Notes: generated from the sequence alone by a model not told the origin. DNA of 52,061 bases from an uncultured Lactobacillus sp. (GCF_947367125.1 NZ_CANBCQ010000011.1:1-52061); one strand, 5' to 3'; shown: positions 23,424-33,400, counted from the first letter of the stretch. Numbers and translations are program-made.

Positions 23424-23465
23424 AAAAAGCATTCGCACTTCTGCATTGCAGTGTGAGTGCTTTTT
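23424..23465. terminator. Terminator between converging genes
   Basis: AAAAAGCATTCGCAC and GTGTGAGTGCTTTTT pair with one mismatch, with T runs on both strands. It serves the nuclease and helicase genes. Confidence 0.85.
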
Positions 23466-25137
23466 ACTGTTCGGTATTAATTAGGCGATTGCTTTTAATA
23501 ATCGTATGTATATCTTTAATAGACGGTATTTTGGAGTTGATTGGGGTAAAGCTATCATTCAATTCACAAAAGTAATCAAAGCGAGGTTTAAACTCAAAAT
23601 AAATTGGAGTTGGAATTCCTCCGAAACGATTTTTAAGCATACTTAAACGTATAACCTGGCTAGGTTGCATTTGAGTTAAATTAATTCCTTCTTGAACTAT
23701 TTGACCCCTATCTTTAGATTTTTTAGCATCTTTTAGTTGTGCTTCAAACCATTCTCCAACAGTTTTATTGAAAAACTTGTTGTATTCAGAAGGCGCATTC
23801 GTAATCTTGGTATGATCGAAATCATAGCTCATGGTCATAATAGCTTCCGCTGAGTAATCAATATCTCCTGACTCCTTAAACGCAGTCATACCTGCATGCA
23901 AATCAGTATATGAAGCTCGATTGTAAGAACTAATTACAAATACTGGAATTTGAAAGTCTCGTGATATTATTTTCAAATCCCAGATGGCATCTGAAACTCG
24001 TTGCTTAGCCGTTGATTGTGAAAGATCATCGCTACTTTGTAAAAGCTGTAAATAGTCAATAAATATTACAGGCTTTTCTCCAGTACGGGAAATAAAATTT
24101 CTGATATCTTCTTTGACTTGACTAACAGTAGGTTTCTTGGTCATATTATCTTTCAAATGAAGATATGGCGAAAGATCATTGTACATTTTTAACCCATTTA
24201 TAAGGGCTGTCATGATCTGTTGTCCAGATTTACTTCCCCAAGTTAAATTCCAATGTCCTTTATAAACATTGAAAAAATTAGGCAACTGTTCAAGTGGATT
24301 AGCTTCTAGAACTTCATTGTAAACTTCACCATAGCCACTCAATTGAAAAGCAAAACGATTAACTGTCTTAGCAATCATTTGTTTAGCAGACATCTCAAGT
24401 GCGTAATAGAAAACATGATGTTTAGTCTGTGCCAAATAGGTTGCCATTTGCAAAGCCAATGTCGTTTTACCTAAGCCTGGTGTTGCACCTAACACATAAA
24501 GTTCATTATTGATTCCGCCACCTAAAATAGAATCCAATTTATTCCATCCTGTCCGTAAAGATGGCGCATAGCCTTGAAGAATCCAATCAAAAAATTGTTG
24601 AGCTTGATTATCTGGATTTAGATAAGTATTAATAATTGCTGATTTAAAAGCATTAGGATTTAGTTTTTTACTTTCTTCAAGTGTCTTTTGTTCCCCACTG
24701 CTTGCCAAGCTAACTGTATAAGCATTATATCCGTTGGTTCTTAACGTACTTTCAATTACATCAGAGAATCTTTCGGCATCATCTTTATCTAATGCAATTA
24801 AAAAAGTTGGATTATAGTCCACAGTCTTTCTATGTTGATCTATAACAAAACTTTCGAGCCGTTGCTTAACTGCTTCCGTGATTTCATCGAGATTCTTAGG
24901 AACACTATTGTTATTACTAGTTTTTTTATTCTGTACAGCTTGAATGTCATTTAAGAGCTTTTGAGTTACATTTGTATTTTCAACGTCTAAATTCAAACTA
25001 TGAACAGAAATTGCATCGAAGATAGCCTTCCTTTTGCCCCTATTATCATGTACATCAGATATTGCTTCTGCATCTTTTGCGGTACTAACTACATAGATAG
25101 CTCCGTGCGGATTACTCAATCCTTTATTTTCAACCAT
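23464..25137 (-). CDS. DnaB-like replicative helicase with TOPRIM-like N-terminal region
   Basis: 557 residues from ATG 25137; a TTG at 25167 would add ten residues and start at the end of the initiator gene. Walker A GATPGLGKTT (about 217-226) opens a RecA-like helicase core; FIDYLQLL is the DnaB Walker B, and the core ends with FKESGDIDYSAEAIMTM. The usual DnaB N-terminal helical collar is absent. Instead the front half has FLIALDKDDAERF (about 112-125), which resembles the acidic TOPRIM motif of primase-helicases (Twinkle/T7 gp4 type); this part is less certain. It follows the initiator gene, making a replication operon that would bring its own helicase to the plasmid origin. Cytoplasmic. 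Confidence 0.85.
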   Translation of the reverse strand: MVENKGLSNPHGAIYVVSTAKDAEAISDVHDNRGKRKAIFDAISVHSLNLDVENTNVTQKLLNDIQAVQNKKTSNNNSVPKNLDEITEAVKQRLESFVIDQHRKTVDYNPTFLIALDKDDAERFSDVIESTLRTNGYNAYTVSLASSGEQKTLEESKKLNPNAFKSAIINTYLNPDNQAQQFFDWILQGYAPSLRTGWNKLDSILGGGINNELYVLGATPGLGKTTLALQMATYLAQTKHHVFYYALEMSAKQMIAKTVNRFAFQLSGYGEVYNEVLEANPLEQLPNFFNVYKGHWNLTWGSKSGQQIMTALINGLKMYNDLSPYLHLKDNMTKKPTVSQVKEDIRNFISRTGEKPVIFIDYLQLLQSSDDLSQSTAKQRVSDAIWDLKIISRDFQIPVFVISSYNRASYTDLHAGMTAFKESGDIDYSAEAIMTMSYDFDHTKITNAPSEYNKFFNKTVGEWFEAQLKDAKKSKDRGQIVQEGINLTQMQPSQVIRLSMLKNRFGGIPTPIYFEFKPRFDYFCELNDSFTPINSKIPSIKDIHTIIKSNRLINTEQ

Positions 25138-25160
25138 TCTTTTTTCTCGCCCCAGCTTTT

Positions 25161-26336
25161 TTACCAAGAAGGTGACTCATCATCAGAGTTTTTAATAGCA
25201 TTATTATTTAGCTCTTGAGCATTCTTTTGAGTCTCAAGTTCCTGTTTTAATCTATCTTTCTGATCCTGTAACTTTTCTATTGTTTCTAACAATTTTTGAG
25301 CGTAACTGCTTTTCTTAAAAAGTTCACTACCTACGTCAAACTTCGATAAATCCATATTTCTAATATTGATATTTTCAAAGTTAGGCATAGGATTTTCTTG
25401 TTCAGGAAGATCCAAATCACGACTCATATCAAAAATTTCAGTTTCTAACTTAATCAGCGATTTTCTTAAATTATCAACCCATTCTTGATTAGATTTTATT
25501 TGTTGCTCGATTAAATTATCAGAATTCGGTGCAACTTCCAATCTGTCGTATTGAGTCTTGAACGTAAAATAATAGCCTAGGATTTTTTGCCTTCCCCTAT
25601 TGCCTGTCCTACTTTTACCGATGTCTTTAGGATTAGTTATAGGACATGCCTTAATATCCTCAAATAAATGTTTTTCCTCCAATAAATCTATTGCTTTTTT
25701 AAAGACTCTTGATTCGATATACGTAGGCTTTTTTTGATAACTCTTGGGAACCTGAAATCTAGCAATCACGTCTTTCATCGAAAGTTTTTTGGTGCGTCCT
25801 ATTTGTCGGTATTGACGCAATAGTAGATAAAGTTGAGTAGCAACATAATTTCCCGTTAATGAAGCTAAATCATATGTTAACGTTTTATTATAATTTCTTT
25901 CTAAGTTCGTTAATAACGGAATTACTTTAGTATTTAATTCTATTCTTAATCTTCTAGTTTTTTGATTGTAATCGACTTCACTAAAGAAATAAATCTTGGT
26001 CCAAGCTTGACCAGTAGTTAGATCAATCGTTGTTTGCATATCATCAAATAAAGTTTTTAAAGCTTTACTTAAAGACATATGCTTTGTAGATTTAAAATTA
26101 ACGGCTTTCATAACTTCTTCACCGTCTAAGTCTAACGTAGCTTGTTTTTCTTGGTTGGCATCAGAAATTATGATATTAAGAAGTACTTGACTGTATTGAT
26201 GTCCGCTTTTTGCGAAGTTTGGATAAATGACATCTGTAAGTTCATTTCTAAATTTAGCCACTGCATATTTGTTATAAGGTCGCAAATTTTCAGATACTAT
26301 TTTAGTGTTATTTTGCTGTCCAGACTTCTCGTTCAT
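25161..26336 (-). CDS. repA: Plasmid replication initiator (Rep_3 / RepB-like)
   Basis: 391 residues, ATG 26336. Residues about 20-270 show the twin winged-helix pattern of Rep_3 initiators: MSLSKALKTLFDDMQ, then FSEVDYNQKTRRLRIELNTK and SLTGNYVATQLYLLLRQYRQ, then VFKKAIDLLEEKHLFEDI. A coiled-coil C terminus (TIEKLQDQKDRLKQELETQ) follows. The protein binds the iterons immediately upstream, opens the origin and, at high copy number, couples origins to stop replication. The weak GAGGGTTA site before ATG and the iterons in the promoter region point to self-repression. The DnaB-like gene follows directly. It is somewhat longer than typical Rep_3 proteins because of the C-terminal coiled coil. Confidence 0.88.
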   Translation of the reverse strand: MNEKSGQQNNTKIVSENLRPYNKYAVAKFRNELTDVIYPNFAKSGHQYSQVLLNIIISDANQEKQATLDLDGEEVMKAVNFKSTKHMSLSKALKTLFDDMQTTIDLTTGQAWTKIYFFSEVDYNQKTRRLRIELNTKVIPLLTNLERNYNKTLTYDLASLTGNYVATQLYLLLRQYRQIGRTKKLSMKDVIARFQVPKSYQKKPTYIESRVFKKAIDLLEEKHLFEDIKACPITNPKDIGKSRTGNRGRQKILGYYFTFKTQYDRLEVAPNSDNLIEQQIKSNQEWVDNLRKSLIKLETEIFDMSRDLDLPEQENPMPNFENINIRNMDLSKFDVGSELFKKSSYAQKLLETIEKLQDQKDRLKQELETQKNAQELNNNAIKNSDDESPSW

Positions 26337-26450
26337 AATTAACCCTCTTTTTCACCAAAATGGTAAAATTTTCTAACCTAAAAATACTTTTTTAAAGTAC
26401 TTTGAAAGATTTTAAGTTAACTCTACCCTTTTTTGCATGCAAAAGCAAGG

Positions 26451-26779
26451 TTTTCCTCTATTTTTGTTACTTTATTTGTGCATCTCGTATTATTATACTC
26501 ATATTTTGTTATCCATTTTATTATTTTTCTCCTATTATGTTACTTTAATAGTTATTTTCCTCCTATTTTGCAATTTTCAAATTGCTATTTCTTTCTATTT
26601 TTAGCTATATAATTTGACTGTAAACATAGTATATTTAGCGGATTATTTTTCTCCTACTTTGTTACCTTTTTTGCAAAAATTTTAGCAATATGACCTCACA
26701 AATTGTTACTTTAATACCCGATTTTCCTCAGCCTGAGTTACTTTAATGCCTGATTTTCCTCCTATTTTGTTACTTTAAT
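26451..26779 (-). repeat. Iterons, consensus ATTAAAGTAACAAAATAGGA
   Basis: On the plus strand the core is TTTTCCTCCTATTTTG then TTACTTTAAT. Copies: 26451-26476, 26524-26549, 26555-26578 (partial), 26646-26670 (partial), 26722-26747 and 26754-26779, with a further half-copy TTGTTACTTTAAT at 26703-26715. The last two are 32 bases apart; others are irregular. They lie upstream of the initiator gene, as in Rep_3 plasmids. Confidence 0.8.
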
Positions 26780-26820
26780 GTTCTGTATCCCTTGTGGCAG
26801 TAAGGATGCAGAATCCCTAA

Positions 26821-26838
26821 AGGTCCTTTAAAGGACCT
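26821..26838. promoter_or_regulatory. Perfect palindrome in the origin
   Basis: AGGTCCTTTAAAGGACCT, 18 bases, fully self-complementary, followed by a further TTTAAAGG. Possible binding site for a dimeric regulator or the initiator dimer. Confidence 0.6.
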
Positions 26839-26850
26839 TTAAAGGAAGAA

Positions 26851-26884
26851 TGGGGGATGTAAATTTAAGAATTACCATCCCCCA
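26851..26884. repeat. Inverted repeat TGGGGGATG / CATCCCCCA
   Basis: Perfect 9-base arms (26851-26859, 26876-26884) with a 16-base loop. The G-rich stem is unusual in this AT-rich region. Confidence 0.6.
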
Positions 26885-26923
26885 TTTCTAAATATGCTAT
26901 TTAGCATTTCTATTTTTAAGCAT

Positions 26924-26952
26924 CAAAAAACTGAAACATTAGCGTTCCAGTT
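26924..26952 (-). terminator. Minus-strand terminator in the origin
   Basis: AACTGAAAC (26929-26937) and GTTCCAGTT (26944-26952) with one mismatch; the minus strand continues into TTTTTT. It implies a short leftward transcript beginning between here and 27236. Confidence 0.55.
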
Positions 26953-26970
26953 CGTTAAAGTTTAAGCATT

Positions 26971-27003
26971 GAGTAAAAACATGAAAGACATGAAGAATTA
27001 CTC
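26971..27003. repeat. Hairpin GAGTAA / TTACTC
   Basis: Arms at 26971-26976 and 26998-27003 enclose a loop with CATG twice. It lies between two terminator-like hairpins, which suggests a structured control RNA. Confidence 0.4.
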
Positions 27004-27035
27004 AGTCAACTGAAAAGTTGACTCTTTTATTTTAT
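27004..27035 (+). terminator. Plus-strand terminator in the origin
   Basis: AGTCAACT (27004-27011), loop GAAA, AGTTGACT (27016-27023), then CTTTTATTTT. No coding gene precedes it on this strand. Confidence 0.6.
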
Positions 27036-27236
27036 CGTATTTCAGATAAAAAGACTAATTGCATAGATAATCATTTTAATTGTGTGTTGTGTGCATAATA
27101 ATTGCCATTTTACTCGATAAATTAAATAATAAAGCGATAGAGCATTTTTTCTATTTTTAAAAAAATGACTTGGTCTTCTTTAAATTTGCTAAATTACTAA
27201 CTGTTAAAAATAAATACAAACAAAGAAGGGTATTAG

Positions 27237-27602
27237 ATGTCGAGAAAGCAAGCAAAATATAATAACGAGCATAAGAATCCTAAAGGAAAAGTTTCTACGG
27301 GTAGTTTAGTTAGGACCATTGCTAAACGTACAGGGGTTACTCAAGTAGATACCGATAAAGTTATAAAAGCACTGATTGCACAAATTCAGATGGAAGTTTT
27401 CGATAATAACAATCAAGTTTCATTAGTTAATTTAGGTAAATTTTGGAGAAAAGAAGTCAGGCCTAACAACGATGAAATTATTAAGCGAGTTAATTCAAAT
27501 AAGAAAATGAAGCCAAAGTATGCTCTTACTTTTCGAACTAGCGCGAACATTCGTCATGAGCTTGCGACTAGAGTAAAAAAAGATTCTGATTCACTCATTT
27601 AA
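27237..27602 (+). CDS. HU/IHF-family DNA-binding protein
   Basis: 121 residues, AGAAGGGTATTAG before ATG 27237. Residues about 22-110 follow the HU fold: SLVRTIAKRTGV helix pair, VSLVNLGKFWRKE at the dimer turn, and the DNA-binding arm around VNSNKKMKPK, then ALTFRTSANIRHEL. The front 20 residues are basic and extra. HU proteins bend DNA and assist iteron-type initiators. The position right beside the origin suggests it helps origin opening or plasmid compaction. A second, different HU-like gene lies at 46872. Confidence 0.88.
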   Translation: MSRKQAKYNNEHKNPKGKVSTGSLVRTIAKRTGVTQVDTDKVIKALIAQIQMEVFDNNNQVSLVNLGKFWRKEVRPNNDEIIKRVNSNKKMKPKYALTFRTSANIRHELATRVKKDSDSLI

Positions 27603-27631
27603 AACGTTTCGAATGCTTAAATAATTTAATT

Positions 27632-27659
27632 AAGATCAGCTAATTGCTGATCTTTTTTT
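27632..27659 (+). terminator. Terminator of the HU-like gene
   Basis: AAGATCAGC and GCTGATCTT, 5-base loop, then TTTTT. Confidence 0.9.
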
Positions 27660-27664
27660 GTATC

Positions 27665-27697
27665 AAAAAACCGCCTAGATAAGTTCTAGACGGTTGA
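27665..27697 (-). terminator. Terminator of the signal peptidase operon
   Basis: CCGCCTAGA (27671-27679) and TCTAGACGG (27685-27693) with one mismatch; the minus strand ends in TTTTTT. Confidence 0.8.
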
Positions 27698-27699
27698 CT

Positions 27700-28074
27700 T
27701 TAGTCTTCATATTCTTCGTTTTCTACCCTAGTCCATAATTCATTAATTTGTTTTCTAAGTCCATATCCATAGAACATTAACAAACTAGCAACGAAAAAGC
27801 CAAAAAACAAATTGATAATTGTTAAAAATAATAAAGTATCAGAATACGGCCAAGAATAATAATCTAAGCAATGATTACGATAAAGTACAGCACAACCGAA
27901 AATGCAACTAGTTAATCCTTGTACTGCTAAGATTGAAAATGCGCCAAATACTGCAATACCGATTGTAATAGCTAATAGGCCATAGCCAATGTCCAACCAT
28001 CCAGAGATTTTCATTATTTTGACCAATCGAATATTGTTCTGATCCATTAAATCGTAGGCTTCGTCTTTATTCAC
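27700..28074 (-). CDS. Three-pass membrane protein
   Basis: 124 residues from GTG 28074, which has AGGTGG six bases before it; GTG 28083 would add three residues. Hydrophobic segments at about 25-45, 50-68 and 79-105, then an acidic tail (RVENEEYED). It overlaps the end of the signal peptidase gene by 8 bases and is translated with it. No family recognised; it may help the signal peptidase or form part of the transfer apparatus. Confidence 0.7.
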   Translation of the reverse strand: MNKDEAYDLMDQNNIRLVKIMKISGWLDIGYGLLAITIGIAVFGAFSILAVQGLTSCIFGCAVLYRNHCLDYYSWPYSDTLLFLTIINLFFGFFVASLLMFYGYGLRKQINELWTRVENEEYED

Positions 28075-28711
28075 TTTGACCACCTGCTTGATAAAAATGT
28101 TTCCACTGTTTGTCGATATTATATTTGCCTTGTTCTGTAGTATTACCAGTCCACCAGAAGACTTTTACTACTCCTAAAACTTTATTGCGTGGTACAAAAC
28201 CGAAATAGCGTGAGTCATTTGAAACACTTCGATGGTCTCCCATGACAAAATATTGCCCTTTTGGAACGGTTAAAGTATCATTGTTAGTTTTCCAATCATT
28301 TTTTTTAGCCAGCTTTTTGAGATTCCAATTACCGCCGCTCTTATTCTGTTCTTTTTTAGAGATATAGCTTTGATCGATTGGTCGATCATTAACGTAGATT
28401 GTGCCTTGACTACTAGTAACTTTATCACCAGGCATTCCGATTACACGTTTTACGTATAATTTTTCTGATGCTAATTCAGGATCTACCCCATAAGCATTAA
28501 AAACAATTACAGATCCATGATGAATGGGCGCTGTTTTAAAAGCCCAGACCTTTTCACCATTTTTTAGGTTAGGTTCCATTGATGGTCCATCTACTGTAGT
28601 TGGCTTAGCCACTAGTTGCGTAAAACCGATAGCAATGATAATAACTAGTAAAGGCATCCAGACCCAACTCCAGATTTTTTTAATTGTCCCCCATGGACTA
28701 CCGTATGACAT
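28067..28711 (-). CDS. lepB: Signal peptidase I
   Basis: 214 residues, AAGGGGGC before ATG 28711. Membrane anchor about 18-34, then the S26 boxes: VDGPSMEPNL (catalytic S44), KLYVKRVIGMPGD (general-base K88) and YFVMGDHRSVSNDSRYFGF. It removes signal peptides outside the membrane. A plasmid copy is common in elements that export surface proteins and likely serves the LPQTG and secreted proteins encoded here. It is followed by an overlapping membrane-protein gene and a terminator. Confidence 0.95.
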   Translation of the reverse strand: MSYGSPWGTIKKIWSWVWMPLLVIIIAIGFTQLVAKPTTVDGPSMEPNLKNGEKVWAFKTAPIHHGSVIVFNAYGVDPELASEKLYVKRVIGMPGDKVTSSQGTIYVNDRPIDQSYISKKEQNKSGGNWNLKKLAKKNDWKTNNDTLTVPKGQYFVMGDHRSVSNDSRYFGFVPRNKVLGVVKVFWWTGNTTEQGKYNIDKQWKHFYQAGGQSE

Positions 28712-28994
28712 ACTTAAAGCCCCCTTGTTTTTATTTTATTCAGTTGTCTTTACTAGCTTATCTAATTGGTCTTAATTATGTGACATTTCTTGATTTTGCT
28801 AAAAATGCGTTATGAATCGAAGAAAAAATTTTTATGTTGTGCTTTTTACTTTTAATTTAGTTTTTCCTACGTATCTTTCGCCACTTTTTAGTGTTTGCTT
28901 AATTTTGGATTGTAGATTTTGGCCTTTCTGAACATAAACGATTTCTTTGCTAAAAATCAGCTATGATTATTAGCAAGAAAGGACACACGGACAT

Positions 28995-29456
28995 ATGAAT
29001 GAATTAAATCAAGAACCAAGTATTAAAATTTATAATCCACAAGATCCTAAAGCGGATCCTAACCCTTATGTACAAATAATTGATGAAGACGATGAGCCAT
29101 ATTCAATCGAGGATTGGGTAAAGATTGTTGCTAAAGATTGTCACGGCAAAGACATTAGTGATCGAGTCGTGTATGATGCAAGTGCAGTAGACTTCACTAA
29201 GTCGGGTGATTATCCTGTTGAAGTTTCAGTTATGGATGATAATTACAATATGGCTTCTGCTGTTTTTGTTATTCATATGCTGTCACCCAAAGAGGTTAAA
29301 CAAGTCGAAAGTGGTGAGCCGCTAAGACGAGAATCAGAAATAGAGCGTGAAAAAAAGGCTTTAAAGCGTGAAAAGCTTATTGATCGTGCCTTTGGCGTTG
29401 GCTTAATCATTATCATGATAGTTTTTTGTGTTTACACTTACCTTGACGCATTTTAG
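28995..29456 (+). CDS. Ig-like domain protein with C-terminal membrane anchor
   Basis: 153 residues; AGAAAGGACACACGGACAT precedes ATG 28995. Residues about 36-95 resemble a bacterial Ig-like or DUF5011-type fold (VVYDASAVDFTKSGDYPVEV then SAVFVIHM), a domain usual in surface proteins. There is no signal peptide; instead a charged linker (EREKKALKREK) leads to a single C-terminal helix (VGLIIIMIVFCVYTYL). As a tail-anchored protein the Ig-like domain should face the cytoplasm, which is odd. It is co-transcribed with 29475-29798. Confidence 0.7.
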   Translation: MNELNQEPSIKIYNPQDPKADPNPYVQIIDEDDEPYSIEDWVKIVAKDCHGKDISDRVVYDASAVDFTKSGDYPVEVSVMDDNYNMASAVFVIHMLSPKEVKQVESGEPLRRESEIEREKKALKREKLIDRAFGVGLIIIMIVFCVYTYLDAF

Positions 29457-29474
29457 GGAGGATTGACAGTATTC

Positions 29475-29798
29475 ATGGATATTTGGTTATCACTGATATT
29501 AACGTATTTATTTTTTATCCTCTTCTGCTTCTTAATCCCATGGCAGTTTAGCTATTTAATGCATCCCCCTCTGGAGTTGCAAAAATACGCAGGACAAAGC
29601 AAGTGGGATAAGTTTAAGTATTTGTATTACAAAGATACTTTAAAATTGCTTGGAATTGGATTGCCAGTAGTTACGATCCTAATTGTTTGGATGAACGTAA
29701 TTACAATCAACTTTAGCTGGCGGATTGCTCTAACGACATTAGGTTCGATTATGCTTGGCACAGTAATCATTATCAATCAAAAAACAAAAAACAAATAA
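29475..29798 (+). CDS. Membrane protein, unknown
   Basis: 107 residues from ATG 29475; GGAGG lies 13 bases before, and TTG 29463 is too close to it. Three hydrophobic segments (about 3-24, 52-72, 77-98). It follows the Ig-like protein gene by 18 bases and ends at a terminator. No family recognised. The two may form a membrane complex. Confidence 0.65.
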   Translation: MDIWLSLILTYLFFILFCFLIPWQFSYLMHPPLELQKYAGQSKWDKFKYLYYKDTLKLLGIGLPVVTILIVWMNVITINFSWRIALTTLGSIMLGTVIIINQKTKNK

Positions 29799-29832
29799 AA
29801 GCACCCTGTTTGTGAATGCAGAGTGCTTTTTG
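29797..29832 (+). terminator. Terminator
   Basis: AAAAGCACCCTG and CAGAGTGCTTTT with one mismatch, T run following. It also lies at the end of the converging gene 29838. Confidence 0.75.
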
Positions 29833-29837
29833 CTTGC

Positions 29838-30239
29838 CTATGCTTTTTGAAAGCGATGTTTGAGCTTACTGAAAATATTTGTTTTGGTCTGATGTAGCTG
29901 ATGCAGTTCTTTTTTCAGCAAATTGTTTTCCATTTTTAGTTTTTTATCTTTGATATAAAGCTCTTTGTACTCTTGGTAAAGCTTGCTGGAAATAGTAACT
30001 GTCTTTGCCTTTTCAGGTTTTAATTTGGGTTTGATTCCTTTAACCGCATCAACTGTTTCTTTGGGGATGTCACCTTTTCGAGCTTGGTAAGAAGCTTTTA
30101 CATCATAGTAAAGGCTTGCCAACTCTTCGTCTGTCAACTTAACTACTACTATGCCATTTTTTCCGTTAATGGTGACTAAAGTCTTTTTTAAATCTGGTTG
30201 ATATTGTAGAGCGATTGGACTGATTCGTTTTTTTGCCAT
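29838..30239 (-). CDS. Small basic protein with C-terminal coiled coil
   Basis: 133 residues from ATG 30239, chosen for the perfect AAGGAGGAATTTTT site; a longer frame upstream lacks one. The front half is beta-like (LVTINGKNGIVVVKLTDEEL), a helical segment follows, and the last 45 residues are a heptad-like coil (LYIKDKKLKMENNLLKKELH). Cytoplasmic and basic (many Lys). It diverges from the MucBP gene. No family recognised; a DNA-binding or scaffold role is possible. Confidence 0.65.
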   Translation of the reverse strand: MAKKRISPIALQYQPDLKKTLVTINGKNGIVVVKLTDEELASLYYDVKASYQARKGDIPKETVDAVKGIKPKLKPEKAKTVTISSKLYQEYKELYIKDKKLKMENNLLKKELHQLHQTKTNIFSKLKHRFQKA

Positions 30240-30455
30240 AAAAATTCCTCCTTGCAAGTATTTTAGAGGATTTTGCATATAGGTTTTTATTTAATCTGGA
30301 TTGTCACAAATGCTATCTAATTAAGCTTTTATGACATTTTAGAGGAAACTCTAGTGACCATTTTGGCTAATTTTGAGCAAGTCACAAATATTTTTTCAAC
30401 TTGGTAAATTTATAACTGTAAAAAATCATTAGCATATTTTACGGAGGTTTATTTC

Positions 30456-33400
30456 ATGGCAAACTTTTTTGGAAATATTTTTGGTGAAAAAGATAAGCAT
30501 AAGCGTAATGAAGATTCACCAGTAGAAAGCAAGAAAGAGAATGGTAAGGACATTAAAGTTCCTGCAGGTCTTGGTGGTTCTACCAAAATGGCAGAATTGT
30601 TAAAGGAAGATAGCAAAGGCACTAATAATGACGTTAAGCCAACCGTTGCATCCCCAGAACAATCCAAAGCTGATTCGGATAAAAGCAATGCTGATAATAC
30701 CGAAACTGCTAAGAAAGCCAGCACCGATAATCATGACACAACGGTTAAGAAAGATGATAAGCATGGTAAGACGGTTTCAGTTCAAGATGAACCTGACTTA
30801 AAGCCTAAACCAGCTAACAAGCGTCCAGAAAATCCGACCAAACCAATCGTGGTTTCATTTACTTATAAGGGCAAAAAGATTAGAAATGACTTTATTTTTA
30901 CCGATAAGATGGGAACTCACTTGAAGCTATCTGACTTGCCCGAAGTTAAAGGATATAAGCTTAATTTAAAAAATGAACTTAACTATCAAATTGGCAGAAC
31001 TATTCAGCATGTTACCTTGCATTACTTAAAAGACGAGGTTAAGTACGATTTGATTCCTGTAACCGAGGATTTAAAACCAATTAATCCTAAAGCAATTCGT
31101 CACTATGAAGGCAGACCAGGAACAGAAATTTCTGCAACTAAGTTTCCAGTTATTAAGGGTTATCGTGTTTACACTAGTCGTAAATATGAGGTCCCTGCTG
31201 ATGGCAAAGATGTAAAAGTAGTTTATACGCCAACTACTCAGACGATTCATCTAATTTATCAAACGATTAAGGGTGAAGTTCTTGGGACTAGTACTAAGAG
31301 CGGCAAGACAGGAGAAGCTTACAGCATTGATCCTAAGAAGCGGTCTTTTGCAGGCTATCAATTATCTAAGTTACCCAAGAACTTAAAAGGCACCTTCCCT
31401 GCCGAAAGCATGGATATTACGATTGAATATGAACCAATTTCCAGCAAGATTGAAGTTAGCTTCCTTGATGAAAGTGGCAAGCCAATCCATGCACCAATGG
31501 AGTTTGAAAAGAAATACAAGGACGCATATCACATTAAATTGCCTGTCACTGATGGTTACGAATTAGTAAGCAACCCATCTTTGCTTAACGGTTTTTACGA
31601 CAGAGTAACCAAGCACATTGTCTTACGTTACAAGCGAGCAACAGCAAAGTTTAATATTAATTTCTGGTTTGATAAGGATTTTAAGCATAGTGCAGGCGAT
31701 CCTCGTCCAGTTTCAGGTCGAGTTGGTGATCCATTTGCTGTACAAGTTCCTGAACGTGAAGGCTACACGCCAGACAAGACTGTTGTTAAAGGAAAATTCA
31801 GTCCATATGATAATCCAGATGTAGACGTGGTTTACTCTAAGATTCCTGCCGAAGTTCATATTACTTTGGTCGATGAAGCTGATCGTCCTTTGCCAAATCA
31901 ACCACAAATTGTTAAAAAAGGCTTTTGGGGCGATTACTTTGAAACTGAATTACCAGAGATTCCAGGCTTTAAGCGTCCGATGAAGGTTTTGAAGAAGAAA
32001 TTTTATCGGGCACATCAAGCCGAAGAAGTACATTACGTAGCTCAAGAAGTTAGTCTCGTTGTTAATTACATTGATAACAAGACCAAAAAGCCAATTGATG
32101 GCTACCCTGCTTTCCAAAAACCAGGTCTTTCGGGGACCAGTTACTCAATCGAAGGTGAAATGATCGATGGTTACCGTCTGATTGGTTTGCCAGACAACGC
32201 TTCTGGTGTTTACACAGCTAAGCCAATCACTGTTAACTTAATGTATGATCCAAATCCATCAGAAATTGTTATTCACCGTGTAGATTCAACCTTAAATCCA
32301 ATCCGCAAGACGGAAATCCGTTCAGGCTATTATGGTCAAACTTATGATATTAAGACTGATGATATTCCAGGTTTCAAATTTATCTCTGCTTCTGATGATC
32401 TTAAGGGTAAGTTCCCTGCTTCCAGACTTGATCTTTACCTCAATTTTGAAGCGGCAGATGTGACCTTTACTTTTGTGCCAGTTGACCAATTTGGTAAGCC
32501 TTTCGGGGATGAATATAATATCGTTATTTCTGGTAAAGCTGGACAAGAGTTTAGTCATGATATGCCCGATATTCCAGGCTACTTAAGTACAGCTACTGAA
32601 ATTTCAGGCAAAATCAAAGCTGAATACCAAAACGAAAAAATTATGGTTCCATACAAGCCAAAGGACGAAACTATTACTGTTCATACTATTTACGCAGGTG
32701 GCAATAAAGACGGCATGCATCCATTCCATGACTTTACTCAACCTGGACCTGTTGGCAGTACATTCAAGTACGAGTCCCCTACTCTTCCAGGCTTTGAAGC
32801 AAATCCTAAGAACATCTCAGCTAAGTTTGCTCCAGAACCTCAAGAAGTGACAATTGTCTACACGGTAAAACAAGAAGAATACTTGATTCAATTTGTTGAT
32901 CTTAAAGGTCAGCTTGTTGGTGGAATGCCAAAGGCTAAAGGCTATTACAAGGAAGCTATCAGTATTGGTCAAGCAATTCCTCGTGGTTTCCATCTACCAG
33001 ATGGCGTTGATTCTCATGTTTATCTTGATGGCAGTGGCGACTATCGTGTACAAGTTATCCCAGACCGTTTAACTATTGAATTGATTGCTCAAACTGTTGA
33101 CGGTACCGATTTAGGCTCACGCAGACAAATTGATGGTGATTACCACGAAGTTAAGACAGTTAATGCATTGCCAGTTCCAGGCTACACCCCTGTTAAAGGC
33201 GATAAAGTATCAATTAAATTTGAACTCGGTCAAACTACTTATCCAATTATCTATGAACCAGAAGACCGTACTTTGACAATTAGCTACATTAACGCCACTA
33301 CTGGTAAATCAATTGCCGAGAAGAAGATTGTTCATGGCAAGTTTAACGGTGAGTATGACGAACGTGCTAAGCAGATTCCAGGCTTCGTTGCAATCAACCG

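Larger units (their letters stand above)
26337..27035. other. Replication origin region
   Basis: No gene. It contains at least six iteron copies (26451-26779), AT-rich stretches, TTATCCATT near 26510 that resembles a DnaA box with two mismatches, a perfect 18-base palindrome, and four hairpins (26851-27023). An HU-like gene follows. Together with the initiator gene this is the plasmid origin. Confidence 0.75.

Noticed and set aside
26451-26779. CRISPR array
   Set aside because: Unit spacing is irregular, the units are AT-rich, and the position upstream of the initiator fits iterons.
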